In this document: positions 5,884 to 14,220 of the stretch, in pieces | How positions within the stretch are numbered: position 1 is the stretch's first letter | Layout: each line of letters opens with the position of its first letter | Source: Mariaggregatimicrobium sp964498785 | GTDB lineage: Bacteria > Zhuqueibacterota > Zhuqueibacteria > Thermofontimicrobiales > Thiofontviventaceae | Assembly: GCA_964498785.1 (NCBI GenBank) | Contig: CAZCJL010000115.1 | Span: 1-20,790, forward strand | DNA length: 20,790 nt | Direction of reading: 5' to 3' | Program-made: the position numbers and the translations under genes | Notes under the pieces: model-generated | The model's database searches: none | Seen by the model: the letters and a program-made list of their open reading frames with translations, nothing else | Told to the model about the DNA's origin: nothing

Positions 5884-8800
5884 ATGCGAAAGTTGACTTT
5901 CCTTTTTGTTGCTGTATTCATGCTTGTGGTGAGTCACGCTTACGCCGGTGTGACCGGTAAAATAGCCGGTGCTGTGGTAGACGCCACAACCGGCGATCCA
6001 CTCCCTGGCGCGAATATCGTCATTGAGGGTACCATGATGGGAGCAGCATCGAATTTACAAGGATATTATGTAATATTGAATGTCCCTCCCGGAACATACT
6101 CTTTAAAATGTTCCATGATTGGATATGCAAGAGTTACGATGACTGATGTCCGTGTTAAAATTGACCAGACAACGACGATAAATTTTGAAATGGGAACAGA
6201 AGTTCTAGCCGGTCGGGAAGTAACGATCGTAGCAGAACGACCGCCTGTGGAAAAGGATGTTGCCGCAAGTAAATTGACGATTACACCGGACCAAATTGAA
6301 TCACTTCCTGTCACAACAGTGACCGAGGCTCTTGGCTTGCAAGCAGGTATTACTTCAGGCTTATCGATTCGTGGTGGCGGTTCAGATGAAGCATTATTTA
6401 TGGTAGACGGTGTAAGCCTTCGAGATACTCGAACAAATGAACCGATTACTCAAATTCCGTTAAGTGCAGTTCAGGATTTAACAGTGCAAACAGGTGGTTT
6501 AGGAGCAGAATATAACAATGTTCGTTCCGGAGTTGTAAATGTAGTCACTAAAGAAGGAGATAAAGATAAATACAGTGGTACGATATCATTTAAACAGAGC
6601 CCTGCGTCAAAAAAATATTTCGGTACATCTCCGTTCGATCCGAGCTCATACTGGATGCGGTCTTATATGGATCCGGAAGTTGCATGGACCGGAACGAAAA
6701 ATGGCGTCTGGGACGAATATGAACAACGGCAATATCCGGCATTTGAAGGATGGAATGCAGTTGCCGAGCGTACATTACAAGATGATGATCCGACAAATGA
6801 TTTAACGCCTTCTGCTGCTCAACGTATTTTTATGTGGGAACATCGAAAAGAGGGTGATATTAGCAAACCAGACTATAATATTGATGCCGGTTTTGGCGGC
6901 CCCGTACCGTTTATTGGGAAAAAACTGGGTGATCTTCGATTTTTTGCGTCTTATCGAAGAGAAAAAGATATGTATTTATTCAGACTATCCAGGGATGGTG
7001 TGACCGATCAGAGCGGAATGATAAAACTAACGGGAGATATTAATTCCTCCATGAAGTTATCAGTAACCGGTATTTACGGTGAGACTTATGCAACTACTGA
7101 ATCACGGTCAGGCGGAACGAGCTATATGGATGGTGTGTATGACATTGCATACTATCTGGATCAATCCGGTTTTACCGTACCATGGCGCCTTTATACAGAT
7201 ATTTATTGGTGTCCCACTTCACGATTTACAAACACAATCTCTGCCAATTTTACGCATGTCCTTAGCCCAACAACATTTTATAAAGCAGTCGTTAAACGTG
7301 TGGGAGTATCCTATCACACTTCACCAGGACGATATCGGGATCTGGAAACGCAATATGAGATTTTCCCGGGATATTTTGTCGATGAGGCGCCGGTTGGTTT
7401 TTATGAACAACCTATTTTTGCAAAAGGTGATTATATGGGAATGGGAGGGGCTGTCAGTACATCCCGCGATTATAGTGAAATAGTTTCATACTCAGCAAAA
7501 TTTGATCTGGAGAGTCAAATCAATCGACACAACCTAATCCGAACCGGCTTGGAATTTGTTTACGATAGTTACGATATGGAATTTGGAATGGTAAATAAAG
7601 CATTGCCTGAAGGAAATAACTGGACAACGCTTGATGAGAATCCCTTCCGCTTAACTGCTTATGTGCAGGATAAAATTGAATTTGAAGGATTTATTTCCAC
7701 CGTCGGATTCGTCATGGATTATAGTAATCCAAATGGTAATTGGTATAATGTCGGTCCCTATGACGCCTCATTTTTCTCCCAAAATTTTGACCCGGCAGTA
7801 GAAGATACGTTCCGAACAAAAGATGCAAAAGCAAGATTTACTGTCAGTCCGAGATTGTCTATCTCGCATCCCATTACCGAAAATTCCAAGTTATATTTTA
7901 ATTACGGGCACTATCGACAGATCGTAAATTCTGAACGACTTTACAGAGTGCAGCGCGATGTGATCGAGAAACTTGACTATTTAGGTGATCCGACACTTCC
8001 ATTGGAAAAAACAGTTTCTTATGAATTGGGTTATGATCATGCGCTATTTAATGATTATTTAATTCATCTTGCCGCCTATTATAAAGATATCGCAGATCAG
8101 TGGTATTGGGTAAATTATATTAGCGCAGATGCAAAAGTAAATTATAGTAAACTAACCAGCAATAGCTATCAGGATATTCGCGGATTTGAATTAGATATTT
8201 CCAAAAACTTTGGCCGCTGGATTACCGGTAAATTTAATTACGAATATCGTGTCGGAACATCCGGTTATTACGGCTTCCGTTATTACTATGAAAATCCCGC
8301 TGACCAAAGAGAGTATTTACGACAGAATCCGAAGCAGTCAAAACCATTGCCACAACCTGAAATTAAAACCTACATCGATTTTCACACACCGGAAAATTTC
8401 GGAAAAGAAATTTTAGGCCAGCAGCCGTTGGGTGGGTGGCACTTTAATTTTATCGGACGCTGGCAAGCTGGTAAATGGGCGACATGGAATCCAAACCGAA
8501 TCACTGGTATTGAATACAATATCCAGTGGTCGGATTATTACAATGTCGATTTAAAGGTTTCCAAAACATTTCAGATCGGAAACATGGATTTAAAATTCTT
8601 CATGGATATTTATAACTTATTTAATTTTAAAAATTTCTCAGGTAATATTTATGGCGGCTCTTATGCCGGATTTACGGATATATATGATTATGATTATTAT
8701 ATGAAATCATTACATTTGCCATCAGGCATTACAGATAAACTCGAATACGGAAATATTCCGGGTGATGATAAACCAGGCCATTATCGAAAAACCGGCGTGG

Positions 8801-9054
8801 ACTTTCAACCAATGGAATGGATTCCTGATGCTGAAAAATTTTTAAATCCAAAAGAAGGCGTTATCTATTATGAGGCAGCAACGAAACGTTACCTGGAAAT
8901 ATCTGAAAACGGAGAATGGCTGACAGTTCCAAACAAGCGTATTGACAAAATACTGGATGATAAAGCATATATTGATATGCCAAATCAAACGTTCTTAACG
9001 TTTTTAAATCCGAGAAGTTTGTTTTTCGGTTTAACCCTCAGTTATCGTTTCTAA
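5884..9054 (+). CDS. SusC-like TonB-dependent outer-membrane receptor (copy 1, A1)
   Basis: The 1056-residue product is a TonB-dependent receptor, a gated outer-membrane beta-barrel that imports or binds a ligand using energy passed from the inner membrane by TonB. Residues 1-21 form a signal peptide ending in AYA. Residues 23-105 are a carboxypeptidase-regulatory-like domain with PGANIVIEG and VPPGTYSLK. A TonB-box-like stretch (EVTIVAERP) follows, then the plug domain at about 115-225 with FMVDGVSLRD and GVVNVVTKEG. The remainder is the barrel, ending in the typical aromatic residue (SYRF). ATG start with AAGGAG nine bases upstream. Residues 297-320 (LQDDDPTNDLTP onward) and DAGFGGPVPFI are nearly identical in A2. 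A C-terminal insert of about 30 residues (NPKEGVIYYEAATKRY region) is absent from A2. First gene of the cluster; the next gene follows after 33 bases. No SusD partner exists here, so the substrate is unknown. Confidence 0.93.
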   Translation: MRKLTFLFVAVFMLVVSHAYAGVTGKIAGAVVDATTGDPLPGANIVIEGTMMGAASNLQGYYVILNVPPGTYSLKCSMIGYARVTMTDVRVKIDQTTTINFEMGTEVLAGREVTIVAERPPVEKDVAASKLTITPDQIESLPVTTVTEALGLQAGITSGLSIRGGGSDEALFMVDGVSLRDTRTNEPITQIPLSAVQDLTVQTGGLGAEYNNVRSGVVNVVTKEGDKDKYSGTISFKQSPASKKYFGTSPFDPSSYWMRSYMDPEVAWTGTKNGVWDEYEQRQYPAFEGWNAVAERTLQDDDPTNDLTPSAAQRIFMWEHRKEGDISKPDYNIDAGFGGPVPFIGKKLGDLRFFASYRREKDMYLFRLSRDGVTDQSGMIKLTGDINSSMKLSVTGIYGETYATTESRSGGTSYMDGVYDIAYYLDQSGFTVPWRLYTDIYWCPTSRFTNTISANFTHVLSPTTFYKAVVKRVGVSYHTSPGRYRDLETQYEIFPGYFVDEAPVGFYEQPIFAKGDYMGMGGAVSTSRDYSEIVSYSAKFDLESQINRHNLIRTGLEFVYDSYDMEFGMVNKALPEGNNWTTLDENPFRLTAYVQDKIEFEGFISTVGFVMDYSNPNGNWYNVGPYDASFFSQNFDPAVEDTFRTKDAKARFTVSPRLSISHPITENSKLYFNYGHYRQIVNSERLYRVQRDVIEKLDYLGDPTLPLEKTVSYELGYDHALFNDYLIHLAAYYKDIADQWYWVNYISADAKVNYSKLTSNSYQDIRGFELDISKNFGRWITGKFNYEYRVGTSGYYGFRYYYENPADQREYLRQNPKQSKPLPQPEIKTYIDFHTPENFGKEILGQQPLGGWHFNFIGRWQAGKWATWNPNRITGIEYNIQWSDYYNVDLKVSKTFQIGNMDLKFFMDIYNLFNFKNFSGNIYGGSYAGFTDIYDYDYYMKSLHLPSGITDKLEYGNIPGDDKPGHYRKTGVDFQPMEWIPDAEKFLNPKEGVIYYEAATKRYLEISENGEWLTVPNKRIDKILDDKAYIDMPNQTFLTFLNPRSLFFGLTLSYRF

Positions 9055-9087
9055 TTATTTGAATCGGATTAAAAATAAGGAATTACC

Positions 9088-11259
9088 ATGAATCATAAAA
9101 AACATATTCTCACAATATTCATTCTTTTCATTGCCATCTGTTCCCCCGGAACTGTGGACCAGGGATTTGCAGATGAGACCAAATGGATGGCAGTCGGAAT
9201 GTTACACGACTGGTTTTCCAGCGCTGGCTGCGAAATTGAAGTCGGCAGAACTCATGAAATACCAGATCAGCTCGATGGATTACAATGGCCGGCACAATTT
9301 AAAAACCAGGATAGTAAGGCTGCAAAGGCACTGTGGATTGGTGCAACGAACTATTTTGATCCGTTGAAAAACAAGACCTACCCTCATAAAGTTGTGCACG
9401 TTGGTCCGCGTATTCTTGATGAAAAAAATGAATTTATGCCTAAGGAATTTAAAATGTATGGCCGTTTTGAACGATCACGGGTGATCGTGGATGGAGTCGA
9501 AGCCGGCAAGCTTGATTATCTAGACGCTGTAGATGTTGTTGATCCAAATCTTGTATCAGACCGCATGTTATATAATGTTGTGAATACATCCATTGGTATT
9601 ACCGAGTACCGAAAAATTTATGCGTTCAGTCAGCAGAATCATAATAATTATTTTATTTATGATTATACATTTAAAAATACCGGCATTATAGATTTGGAAG
9701 AAAAAAACATACACTCACAGACACTGGAAAATGTTATTTTTTATTTTCAATATCGATATTCACCGTGTAAAGAGGGGACCGTTTATGGCGATAGCTGGTT
9801 GCCACAATCATTGACGTGGGGTCATAGCACGATGAATGACGCCCGCAATGAAATGCCAAGCAGTGTCGATCCGCTCACCTGGCCTGAAGATGCACCGCCA
9901 AGAGTACTGTTCTCATGGCAGGGCTTGCATTCTAAAGCTGCTTTTAGCACCATCGGCGGACCGTATGGGACAGAAGGAGGTGATGGTCGCCTGGGAGCTG
10001 CTCAATATGTGGGCGTTATGACCCTCCATGCAAGTAAATCCGGGAAAGAAGCCTCAGACGATCCGTTTCAACCAACAACAACACAATACATTCAGTCCGA
10101 TGAGAAAATTCTATCTGATAATGATCAATTTAACGAGCCCAAAATGACGGAGGAATACGTTGCCATGAGCGCCGGGCATCCACCGATCCGGATGCCTGAT
10201 GACGTCGGTTGTCCGACTCCGATAAATTGTAACGGTTACGGTGATACATACATTTATGCCGGTACTAAAGGCAGTAATCCCGGTGGTTATACACACACAC
10301 AAGGATTTGGTCCATATACAATGGAACCTGGTGATAGTATCCGTATCGTTGTAACTGAGGCTGTGAATGGGTTAAACAGGCAATTGTGTTATGACGTCGG
10401 AGCGAATTGGCTAAGCGGTGAAAATATGATCCTGCCGGACGGTTCGTCTACGACTGATGCGGAATTGTATAAAAATTCGTGGGTATACACTGGTAAAGAT
10501 TCAATTTTTCAAACGTTCTACCGAGCAATAGATGCATTTGAACAATACAAAAATACGGGGAATTTTAATATCCCACAAGCGCCTCCACCACCGCAACAGT
10601 TTGAAATAAATTCTGGTGGTGATCGAATAACGCTATCATGGGCTGATAATGCAGATACCTGGTCCTCTGATATTTGGAATTCAGACATTGGTTATAGAGT
10701 CTATCGTGCAATGCATGTACCAGATACGACCTATGATTTAATTTTTGAATGTGGTACGGGTACTGAAAATCCTTCTATTGTTCATCAATTTGAGGATAAA
10801 ACAGCCCAACGCGGTTTTGATTATTATTACTATGTAACAACTGTGGATTTTGGAAGCATCGGTTATGGTAATCGAATCAAGCCTGGTATTCCGCTTGAAA
10901 GCAGTAAATTTTACACAATGACTCTTGAACCAGCCTATCTAAAACGTCCTCCGGGAAAAACGTTAGATGATATTCGAATTGTTCCCAATCCGTATAATAT
11001 TCGTGCCCGGGAAATACAATTCGGTTATAGCGCACCGGACAGGGTGATGTTTTATGATATTCCTCCAATATGTACGATCAAAATTTATACAGAACGCGGA
11101 GATTTGATTAAAACGATTGAACATACGAATAGTACCGGTGATGAAGAATGGAACCTGAATACTGATTACAGGCAAGTCGTAGTGAGTGGAATTTATATTG
11201 TTGTTTTTAAAACACCGGATGGAGGGAAAGCGATTCGAAAGCTAATTGTTATTCGTTAA
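9088..11259 (+). CDS. Exported protein with FN3-like module and FlgD/T9SS-like C-terminal domain (copy 1, B1)
   Basis: The 723-residue product has a signal peptide of about 28 residues (hydrophobic core ILTIFILFIAIC, ending GFA). Residues 30-480 form a large domain I do not recognise. Blocks conserved with B2 include DGLQWPAQF, NVVNTSIGIT, FSQQNHNNYFI and EPGDSIRIV. A proline run (PQAPPPPQQF) leads into a fibronectin-III-like module at about 500-610 (ITLSW, GYRVYRA, YYYYVTTVD). The last 100 residues, beginning DIRIVPNPYNI, resemble the FlgD Ig-like or type A type IX secretion tail: TERGDLIKTIEH, then VVSGIYIVVF and a closing RKLIVIR. It is therefore probably on or outside the cell surface. 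The constant place after each receptor suggests it is the receptor's partner. It shows none of the helical TPR architecture of SusD. ATG start with an AAGGA ribosome binding site. Confidence 0.8.
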   Translation: MNHKKHILTIFILFIAICSPGTVDQGFADETKWMAVGMLHDWFSSAGCEIEVGRTHEIPDQLDGLQWPAQFKNQDSKAAKALWIGATNYFDPLKNKTYPHKVVHVGPRILDEKNEFMPKEFKMYGRFERSRVIVDGVEAGKLDYLDAVDVVDPNLVSDRMLYNVVNTSIGITEYRKIYAFSQQNHNNYFIYDYTFKNTGIIDLEEKNIHSQTLENVIFYFQYRYSPCKEGTVYGDSWLPQSLTWGHSTMNDARNEMPSSVDPLTWPEDAPPRVLFSWQGLHSKAAFSTIGGPYGTEGGDGRLGAAQYVGVMTLHASKSGKEASDDPFQPTTTQYIQSDEKILSDNDQFNEPKMTEEYVAMSAGHPPIRMPDDVGCPTPINCNGYGDTYIYAGTKGSNPGGYTHTQGFGPYTMEPGDSIRIVVTEAVNGLNRQLCYDVGANWLSGENMILPDGSSTTDAELYKNSWVYTGKDSIFQTFYRAIDAFEQYKNTGNFNIPQAPPPPQQFEINSGGDRITLSWADNADTWSSDIWNSDIGYRVYRAMHVPDTTYDLIFECGTGTENPSIVHQFEDKTAQRGFDYYYYVTTVDFGSIGYGNRIKPGIPLESSKFYTMTLEPAYLKRPPGKTLDDIRIVPNPYNIRAREIQFGYSAPDRVMFYDIPPICTIKIYTERGDLIKTIEHTNSTGDEEWNLNTDYRQVVVSGIYIVVFKTPDGGKAIRKLIVIR

Positions 11260-11289
11260 ATTTTTTCAATTAATATAAAGGAAGAAATC

Positions 11290-11904
11290 ATGTCTATAAT
11301 AAAGAAATTTACTGTTTTTGCTCTGTTGGGCATGTTCACATTGCTTATCGTTGCGAGTTGTGAAATTTATGAAAAGAAAGATTATGACATTTCTGCGTTT
11401 GATAAGCAAGGCTGCGAACTTCTCCAGGATTCAATAACAGTCGATATCTCTGCTGTCAATTTGACGTCATATAATGAAGGCTGGAATAACCAGGCGGTTT
11501 TTCAGAATGTCCCGCAAGTTATGGATTCACTTGAAGCACATGACATTGTGATAAATCAGGAAAATACGTGTTATATGGTTTCTACTCCTGGTGCGCTTGA
11601 TACGACATACATTGGCATCAATACTGATTTAAATTCGATTGTGCTGTTTGTCAATGAATATTTACGGTTTAATTTCATTAATTCTGATGGCTCTATTCTG
11701 GAACCTGCAGACAAATCCATCGATCCGGCTGCAGTTTTTTATACTGAATTAACGGCTCCGGAAGAGTGGGAAGTCGATTGCAGTGAAATGAAAAACCGGG
11801 TAGTATATAATCTCGATCAAACGAAAAAGTTAATACAGATCATTAAGCCAGATCAACCCAGTACTCACAAATATCGTTTTGTTTTTCTGGCCAATCAAAA
11901 GTAA
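11290..11904 (+). CDS. Orphan lipoprotein (C)
   Basis: I do not recognise this 204-residue protein. It begins with a type II signal peptide: basic MSIIKK, a hydrophobic core, and a lipobox VASC with the lipidated cysteine at 24. The mature part of about 180 residues is acidic and mostly predicted beta-like, with no transmembrane segment and three further cysteines (C39, one near 95, one near 160). It lies 30 bases after B1 and 53 before the PorV-like gene, with a GGAAG ribosome binding site, so it belongs to the same transcription unit. No paralogue follows B2, so it is specific to the first module. A role as an accessory component of the receptor-B1 complex is inference from position only. 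Confidence 0.75.
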   Translation: MSIIKKFTVFALLGMFTLLIVASCEIYEKKDYDISAFDKQGCELLQDSITVDISAVNLTSYNEGWNNQAVFQNVPQVMDSLEAHDIVINQENTCYMVSTPGALDTTYIGINTDLNSIVLFVNEYLRFNFINSDGSILEPADKSIDPAAVFYTELTAPEEWEVDCSEMKNRVVYNLDQTKKLIQIIKPDQPSTHKYRFVFLANQK

Positions 11905-11957
11905 ATTAAATGATCTGTAAAGAAAATAAATCAGCTTTTGATAATGGAGGAGTTGTC

Positions 11958-12944
11958 ATGATAAAAAGGACATTTATCGTCTTTAGTATAGTATTAATTG
12001 CACTCACATTTATCTCTATAAATGCGTATGCACAGAAAAAACTTGCGCAAACAGGTTTTCAGTTCCTCAGTGTGGGAGCAGACGCCCGCGCGGCAGCGTT
12101 GGGGGATGCTTTTACGACAATCGAAGGGAATTCCGGCGCCCTGTTTTATAATCCAGCGGGAATCGCTCGTACTACCAATTTTATAGATATCGCCGCAAAC
12201 TACACTGATTGGATTGCAGAAATTAAACATTATGCTTTTAGCATGACTTTAAGTCCGCAAAACGGCAAATACGGTGTTTTTGGATTATCTGTAATGGCAG
12301 TTGATTACGGAGATATTCAGGGAACGATGGTGTGGGGAAATCCCAAGGGTTATATTGACACCGAAATTTTTCAACCACGGGCTTTCGCAATTGGTATTGG
12401 ATATGGCCGATCATTGACAGATAAATTTTCAGTAGGCGGACACATTAAACAAGTCGCTCAGGATTTAGGGAAAAGTGTTATTCCTGATGAAGAAACAAGA
12501 AATAATGTGGCTTCTGCAATTGCTGTAGATTTTGGTACAATCTATCGTACCGGCTTTAAAAGTCTGGCATTTGGTATGTCGGTGCGTAATTTTTCTGACG
12601 AAGTGAAATTTGAAAAGGAAGGCTTCCAGTTGCCGTTGACATTTAAGGTGGGCTGGTCTGCCGATGTGCTCGATTTCTTTTACGACGATCATGAAGAACA
12701 TTCATTCGTTTTTTCTATGGACGCGGCACATCCGAGATCATATCCCGAATATCTGGCGTTTGGCGGAGAATATACATTCATTGATATGTTTGCGCTCCGC
12801 GTTGGATATGTGTCAAATCAGGACGAATATGGAGCCACGATTGGTTTTGGATTTAATACATTTGGATTACAAATCGATTACGGCTATACACCGTTTGGAA
12901 TTTTTGATAACGTCCACAGATTTACGTTTCACTTTGCAAAATAG
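11958..12944 (+). CDS. PorV/UPF0164-family outer-membrane protein (D)
   Basis: The 328-residue product matches the PorV/PorQ (UPF0164) family of FadL-like outer-membrane barrels. A signal peptide (MIKRTFIVFS to AYA) ends near residue 25. The family's N-terminal signature follows: FLSVGADARAAALGDAF and NSGALFYNPAGIAR at about 36-71. The rest alternates glycine-rich beta strands and ends in an aromatic-rich segment (RFTFHFAK). In Bacteroidota, PorV carries type IX secretion clients to the surface attachment complex. I chose ATG 11958 because a strong GGAGGAG lies just upstream and the signal peptide starts there; an in-frame ATG at 11910 would add 16 hydrophilic residues before it. Its presence beside two proteins with T9SS-like tails suggests a dedicated export or anchoring role, but many PorV-like paralogues have no known function. 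Confidence 0.82.
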   Translation: MIKRTFIVFSIVLIALTFISINAYAQKKLAQTGFQFLSVGADARAAALGDAFTTIEGNSGALFYNPAGIARTTNFIDIAANYTDWIAEIKHYAFSMTLSPQNGKYGVFGLSVMAVDYGDIQGTMVWGNPKGYIDTEIFQPRAFAIGIGYGRSLTDKFSVGGHIKQVAQDLGKSVIPDEETRNNVASAIAVDFGTIYRTGFKSLAFGMSVRNFSDEVKFEKEGFQLPLTFKVGWSADVLDFFYDDHEEHSFVFSMDAAHPRSYPEYLAFGGEYTFIDMFALRVGYVSNQDEYGATIGFGFNTFGLQIDYGYTPFGIFDNVHRFTFHFAK

Positions 12945-12987
12945 ATAATCAAAGAAAATTTGTCTGATACTCATGAGGAGAGTTCTA

Positions 12988-14196
12988 ATGAAAAAGATTT
13001 TAACATCATTTATAATCATCCTATCATTTTCATTTATATGGTTCATGGCATGTGAAAATGATGTCCCCTCTTCAATTTACGATCCTGATGAACAGGGGGG
13101 GGCAACACCGGTTATATCAAGCCTCACTCCGACTGACAGCACGACAACCGGAATTGGGAACATTGTGGTTTCGGGTAGCAATTTTTCTACTATTGCAGAG
13201 GAAAATCTTGTCTTTTTTAATAAAACACGCGCTAATGTTGTTAGTTCAACAGAAAACGAAATTACCGTGGAATCCCCGATTGTGGTCGGAGATTCGGTAG
13301 TTGTTCAAGTCTCGGCTCGAAATTCCTACCATTTCAGCAATGACTTTTTATATAACCTTTTTGAAGCAGTATATGAGTTTGGCGGGTTCGATGATTATAC
13401 TGATCCATACGCATTAGCTGTTGATAATAATGAAAATTTGTATGTCTCTATTGCCGGAAAAAAAATCGAAAAGATATCACCGGATGGTACCCGTGAAACC
13501 TATGCAAACGTTCTGGTTGATAAATGTTCAGGTATGAAAATGGGACCCAATGGTGATATTTATTATGCAAACATTTTACAATATATCTTTAGCGTTCCCG
13601 CAGGTGGTGGGCAGGACGGGATATTTGTCAAAACGCCCGGTGGCGTTCAAGACCTGGACTTTGATGTAAATGGCAATATTTTCTGCGGCGGAAATGGAAA
13701 GGCAATTTACTGGATCAATGTGGCTGAAAAATCAACTAAAATAGTGAAAGAATATCCGTCCATGAACATCAAATCGATTCGTGTTTTTAACGGTTATGTT
13801 TATGTCGTCGGCGATTATGTCGGAACTGAGGAACACATTAAATTAGCTGTTTATCGAAACCAGATTTTAGATGCAGAAGGTACTCTTGGAGAAACGGAAA
13901 TGGTCTTTGCTTTTTCAAACGAATTTCCGACTGCAAATTTGTTTTCTGTAAATTTTGATGTGGATGGAATTATGTACCTGGGCACGAGTATTCGAGATAA
14001 AGCAATTCTGGTTGTTCAGGAAGATGGCTTGTTTTCTGCTTTGTATCCGCGTGTGATGAATGCCGAGACTTATGCAATGTGCTGGGGAAATGGTAACCAC
14101 ATGTACATTACCAGGCGTAATAAGGATGTTAGTATTCGGAGAGTGCTTAAATTAAATATGTTTAAACAAGGTGCTCCGTATTACGGAAGACAGTAA
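12988..14196 (+). CDS. TIG-domain/beta-propeller lipoprotein (copy 1, E1)
   Basis: The 402-residue product is a predicted lipoprotein (lipobox FMAC, lipidated C22). Residues 40-126 form an IPT/TIG immunoglobulin-like domain (PVISSLTPTDS, GNIVVSGSNF). The remainder has repeated blocks typical of an NHL/SMP-30-like beta-propeller: ALAVDNNENLYVSI, GMKMGPNGDIYYA, DLDFDVNGNIFCGG and FDVDGIMYLGT. It ends with GAPYYGRQ. TIG domains occur in surface glycan-binding proteins of Bacteroidota polysaccharide loci, so ligand binding at the cell surface is plausible; this is inference. The start at 12988 is chosen over the in-frame ATG at 12973 because the earlier ATG overlaps the ATGAGGAG ribosome binding site. 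The paralogue E2 closes the second module. Confidence 0.8.
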   Translation: MKKILTSFIIILSFSFIWFMACENDVPSSIYDPDEQGGATPVISSLTPTDSTTTGIGNIVVSGSNFSTIAEENLVFFNKTRANVVSSTENEITVESPIVVGDSVVVQVSARNSYHFSNDFLYNLFEAVYEFGGFDDYTDPYALAVDNNENLYVSIAGKKIEKISPDGTRETYANVLVDKCSGMKMGPNGDIYYANILQYIFSVPAGGGQDGIFVKTPGGVQDLDFDVNGNIFCGGNGKAIYWINVAEKSTKIVKEYPSMNIKSIRVFNGYVYVVGDYVGTEEHIKLAVYRNQILDAEGTLGETEMVFAFSNEFPTANLFSVNFDVDGIMYLGTSIRDKAILVVQEDGLFSALYPRVMNAETYAMCWGNGNHMYITRRNKDVSIRRVLKLNMFKQGAPYYGRQ

Positions 14197-14220
14197 TTAA
14201 ACAGAAGGGAGAATAATTTA

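Noticed and set aside
5675..5896. 73-codon plus-strand ORF overlapping the first receptor start
   Set aside because: No ribosome binding site, composition of random AT-rich DNA, and overlap with the receptor start; more likely leader sequence.
9088..11259. B1 as a SusD homologue
   Set aside because: It lacks a lipobox and SusD-type helical repeat features; it instead has an FN3-like module and a beta-rich FlgD/T9SS-like tail.
11910..11957. Upstream ATG start for the PorV-like gene
   Set aside because: It would place 16 hydrophilic residues before the signal peptide; ATG 11958 has a strong GGAGGAG site.
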